Source of the DNA: Pseudomonadales bacterium
GTDB lineage: Bacteria; Pseudomonadota; Gammaproteobacteria; Pseudomonadales; UBA5518
Reading direction: 5' to 3'
NCBI GenBank assembly: GCA_018057015.1
Contig: JAGPES010000003.1
Coordinates: forward strand, 1-35,486
Length of the DNA stretch: 35,486 nt
Shown: positions 33,039-35,486 of the stretch, piece by piece
Layout of the letters: each line of letters opens with the position of its first letter
Numbering within the stretch: the first letter of the stretch is position 1
Made by a program: the position numbers and the translations under genes
Notes under the pieces: generated by a model
Told to the model about the DNA's origin: nothing
What the model saw: the letters and a program-made list of their open reading frames with translations, nothing else
The model's database searches: none

Positions 33039-34333
33039 ACCAGGGCGTGCGTGAATCGTTCAACCACGAGCTGTTGCGCTTCCTTGGCGCGTCGCCCACG
33101 CCGTTTCATGCCGTGCGCGCGCTGGCGGTGATGCTGGAGGAGGGCGGTTTCCGCGAGCTGCGTGAGCAGGATGCGTGGACCTGCGAGGCAGGTGGGCGCT
33201 ACTTCGTGCGCCGCAACGGCTCCTCGCTGATCGCCTTCGTCAGGGGTCGCGTTGCCGCCGAGGACGCGGGCCTGCGCATGGCCGGTGCGCACACCGACAG
33301 CCCCTGCCTGCGGCTGAAGCCGCGGCCGGAGCTGCGCCGCAGCGGTTATCTGCAGCTCGGTGTCGAGGTCTACGGCGGCGCGCTGCTCAATCCCTGGTTC
33401 GATCGCGACCTCTCGATCGCCGGGCGCGTCAGCTACGCCACGGCGGGCGGCGTGGCGCACGCCCTGATCGATTTCCGCGAGCCGGTCGCGGTCATTCCCA
33501 GCCTGGCGATCCACCTCGATCGGGAGGCCAACTCGGGTCGCGCGGTGAACGCGCAGAACCACCTGCCCGCGCTGCTTGCGCTGGCCGACAGCGAAGCGCG
33601 GGATTTCGCGACCATCGTGCTCGACCGTCTGCGCGAGGAGCATCCGGACTGCGGCGCGTTGCGCGTGCTGGACTGCGAGCTCTCGCTCCACGACACGCAG
33701 CCGCCCCGGCTGGTGGGCCTGCACCGGGAGTTCATCGCCGGCGCGCGCCTCGACAACCTGCTCAGCTGCTTCGCGGGCGTGCGTGCGCTGACGGAGTCGG
33801 ACGGCGACTTCGACGCGATCATGGTCTGCAACGACCACGAGGAGGTGGGCAGCGTATCCGCCGCCGGGGCGCAGGGTCCGATGCTGAACTCGCTGCTGGC
33901 GCGGTTGATTCCGGAACGGGAACGGCGCGAGCGCGCGCTGGCACTGTCGCTGATGATCTCCGCGGACAACGCGCACGGGGTGCACCCGAACTTCGCCGAC
34001 AAGCACGACGGCAACCACGGTCCGACGCTCAACGCCGGGCCAGTGATCAAGGTCAACGCCGGGCAGCGCTACGCGACCAACAGCGAGACGGCGGCGCTGT
34101 TCCGCTGGCTGTGCGAGGCCGAGGGCGTGCCGCTGCAGAGCTTCGCGGTGCGCAGCGACATGGCGTGCGGCAGCACCATCGGCCCGCTGACAGCGGCCAA
34201 CGTGGGCGTGCGCACGCTCGACGTGGGCGTGCCCACCTTCGCGATGCACTCGCCGCGCGAGCTGGCCGGCGCCAGCGACCTGCACGCGCTCGCGCGCGTG
34301 CTGTCGCGCTTCTTCCGCCAGCCGGCACTGTAG
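33035..34333 (+). CDS. apeB: M18 family aminopeptidase
   Basis: Predicted protein of 432 residues, typical of the M18 family of dodecameric zinc aminopeptidases that prefer acidic N-terminal residues. Metal and catalytic residues are visible: His86 ([13 protein letters not shown]), Asp240 ([10 protein letters not shown]), Glu269/Glu270 ([14 protein letters not shown]), Asp311 ([12 protein letters not shown]) and His405 ([10 protein letters not shown]). No signal peptide is present, so it is cytosolic. ATG 33035 has GGAGG at 33023-33027, seven bases upstream, and overlaps the preceding stop by four bases. It converges on the crotonase-family gene. Confidence 0.95.
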   Translation: MNQGVRESFNHELLRFLGASPTPFHAVRALAVMLEEGGFRELREQDAWTCEAGGRYFVRRNGSSLIAFVRGRVAAEDAGLRMAGAHTDSPCLRLKPRPELRRSGYLQLGVEVYGGALLNPWFDRDLSIAGRVSYATAGGVAHALIDFREPVAVIPSLAIHLDREANSGRAVNAQNHLPALLALADSEARDFATIVLDRLREEHPDCGALRVLDCELSLHDTQPPRLVGLHREFIAGARLDNLLSCFAGVRALTESDGDFDAIMVCNDHEEVGSVSAAGAQGPMLNSLLARLIPERERRERALALSLMISADNAHGVHPNFADKHDGNHGPTLNAGPVIKVNAGQRYATNSETAALFRWLCEAEGVPLQSFAVRSDMACGSTIGPLTAANVGVRTLDVGVPTFAMHSPRELAGASDLHALARVLSRFFRQPAL

Positions 34334-34471
34334 GAGCGCGCCATGCGCGCGATATCGCGGCCGTGGGCCGCTACACCCGAAAATCGACGTATGCGCGGGG
34401 CCGGAAGGCGTTTTGCGACACGTTCATCAGCCGAACATTACATTCCCTGCTTGCGCCACGCCTCAACCCGT

Positions 34472-34489
34472 GTCGGGTCGAAACCCGAC
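34472..34489. terminator. Perfect palindrome between convergent genes, possible bidirectional terminator
   Basis: GTCGGGT and ACCCGAC flank a CGAA loop. It ends directly at the stop codon of the minus-strand gene. It has the same 7-4-7 layout and GTCGGG/CCCGAC arms as the palindrome at 3249-3266. The rest of the 156-base gap (34334-34489) shows no gene. Confidence 0.45.
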
Positions 34490-35281
34490 CTAGATCCCGC
34501 CAAACACCGGTGCGCGCTTGCCGAGGAAGGCGGCGACGCCTTCCCGGCCGTCGCGCGAGATCGCGGCCGCGGCGATTGCTGCGCCCTCGAGCTCCATCTG
34601 CGTCTCGAGTGTCGAGTCGAAGGTCGAGGCCAGCAGTTTCTTCACCGCGCCGTAGGCGCCGGTGGGGCCGGCGGCGATCTGTGCGGCCAGCTTTTCCGCT
34701 TCCGCGCCGAGCTCGGCGTCCTCGACCACGCGCGTCAGCAGGCCCCACTCGAGCGCCTCCTCGGCGCTCAGGCGGCGGTTGGTGAGGATCAGTTCCTGTG
34801 CGCGTCGCAGGCCGACGATGCGCGGCAGGAAATAGCTGCCGCTGCCGTCGGGCACGAGGCCGGCGCCGGTGTAGGCCATCGAGAACTTCGCCGAGCGTGC
34901 CGCCAGCACCAGGTCGCCGCAGGCTGCGAGACTGAAACCCGCACCGGCCGCGGCGCCGTTGACCGCGATGACCAGCGGCGCGCGCATGTGCGCGAAATTG
35001 GCGATCGCCGCGTGCAGGTAGGTCGTGAGCTCCTTGATGAAGCCTTCCAGGTTGGCAGCGTTCTCGACGAAGCTGTTGAGATCCCCGCCGGCGCAGAACA
35101 TCCGCCCCTTGCCGGTCAGCAGAACCGCGCGCACCTGAGGGGAACAGCGGCAGGCAAGCGAAGCCTGCAGCAGTTCCTGCGCCAGCTGCATGCTGATACC
35201 GTTTGCGGAGTCGGGACGGTTGAGCGTGATGCGCGCGACGCCGGCTTCGATGCCGAAATCGAGGGTCGAGAAGGTTGCCAT
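34490..35281 (-). CDS. Enoyl-CoA hydratase/isomerase (crotonase) family protein
   Basis: Predicted protein of 263 residues. The CoA and oxyanion-hole segments are GRMFCAGGDLNSF (59-71) and VNGAAAGAGFSLAACGDLVLA (107-127). Aligned by eye to rat enoyl-CoA hydratase, the first catalytic Glu (Glu144) is replaced by Tyr137, while the second (Glu164) corresponds to Glu163. GLVPDGSGSYFLPRIVG (141-157) resembles PaaG-like isomerases, which have an Asp at this place (Asp145). I therefore expect isomerase or another crotonase activity rather than classical hydratase. ATG 35281 gives the family N-terminus; the frame is open to 35371 without conserved sequence. Confidence 0.88.
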   Translation of the reverse strand: MATFSTLDFGIEAGVARITLNRPDSANGISMQLAQELLQASLACRCSPQVRAVLLTGKGRMFCAGGDLNSFVENAANLEGFIKELTTYLHAAIANFAHMRAPLVIAVNGAAAGAGFSLAACGDLVLAARSAKFSMAYTGAGLVPDGSGSYFLPRIVGLRRAQELILTNRRLSAEEALEWGLLTRVVEDAELGAEAEKLAAQIAAGPTGAYGAVKKLLASTFDSTLETQMELEGAAIAAAAISRDGREGVAAFLGKRAPVFGGI

Positions 35282-35370
35282 GTCGTGGGGTCTCCGCAAT
35301 GGGGGCTGTAGATCGAGGACCGGCGCGAGCATAGGGAGCGTGCGCGGGCCGGTCAATCCGCGGCCGCGCA

Positions 35371-35400
35371 TTGGCGCATCGCGGCGTCGAAACGTATGAT
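35371..35400 (+). promoter_or_regulatory. Promoter for trpS
   Basis: TTGGCG at 35371-35376 (4/6) and TATGAT at 35395-35400 (5/6) are spaced by 18 bases. Transcription would start near 35407, giving a leader of about 21 bases. The TATGAT form is the same as upstream of cysM and the exported thioredoxin-like gene. Confidence 0.55.
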
Positions 35401-35427
35401 ACGCGGCCTCATCCAGGGCAGTCCCGC

Positions 35428-35486
35428 ATGAAAAAGCAGCGCGTTCTCACCGGCATCACCACCACCGGTACGCCGCACCTCGGCAA
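35428..35486 (+). CDS. trpS: Tryptophan-tRNA ligase, N-terminal fragment (continues past window)
   Basis: Only the first 19 codons and two bases are present: MKKQRVLTGITTTGTPHLG. RVLTG followed by TGTPHLG is the start of bacterial TrpS, where the HLG belongs to the class I HIGH-like ATP-binding motif. The enzyme charges tRNA-Trp. The ATG lies 28 bases after the promoter -10 box; no strong ribosome-binding site is evident. The call rests on a short but characteristic segment. Confidence 0.8.
   Translation, partial: MKKQRVLTGITTTGTPHLG

Overview
The window is a stretch of chromosome from a G+C-rich bacterium, almost certainly a gammaproteobacterium. The evidence is gene content and order: nadB next to the rpoE-rseA-rseB-rseC-degP envelope-stress operon; lepA-lepB-DUF4845-rnc-era-recO; cysM, relA and mazG; and the ygfZ/sdhE/ygfX group. 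Each of these neighbourhoods is typical of Pseudomonas and related Gammaproteobacteria. The genus cannot be named from the window. By eye the composition is strongly G+C rich, which keeps long antisense frames open opposite most genes. Those frames are not annotated here. No rRNA, tRNA, CRISPR array, prophage, transposase or integron was seen.

Layout. 1-3.2 kb: the 3' part of a fatty-acid beta-oxidation multifunctional protein, a small DRR-rich protein of unknown role, an exported thioredoxin-like protein with only one active-site cysteine, and a CnoX/YbbN-type thioredoxin-TPR protein. 3.2-3.6 kb: a gene-free stretch packed with short palindromes. 3.6-10.2 kb: trhP (tRNA U34 hydroxylation) divergent from bolA; ppk1 (polyphosphate synthesis) divergent from ppx (polyphosphate breakdown) with a good PHO-box match between them; and truD overlapping ppx. 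10.2-14.4 kb: an HDOD signalling protein behind ygfZ, divergent from sdhE-ygfX, then nadB. 14.4-18.8 kb: rpoE-rseA-rseB-rseC-degP, a complete sigma-E control and periplasmic proteolysis operon. 18.9-24.4 kb: lepA, lepB, a DUF4845 gene, rnc, era and recO, linking translation, protein export, RNA processing, ribosome assembly and DNA repair. 24.4-28.5 kb: cysM, relA and mazG. 28.6-34.3 kb: adk, hemH, a histone-H1-like lysine/alanine-rich protein with its own promoter and terminator, tsaB, a small unknown gene, and a coupled oxidoreductase-aminopeptidase pair. 34.5-35.5 kb: a crotonase-family gene and the first codons of trpS.

Functional themes are stress and nucleotide signalling (relA, mazG, ppk1/ppx, the sigma-E operon), tRNA and ribosome biology (trhP, truD, tsaB, lepA, era, rnc, trpS), and Fe-S or flavin enzyme support (ygfZ, sdhE, bolA). 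Most of the window is ordinary core genome. I did not find a clearly new multi-gene system. The items most worth a second look are the PHO box shared by the ppk1/ppx divergent pair, the H1-like protein transcription unit, the palindrome cluster, and three small or atypical proteins.
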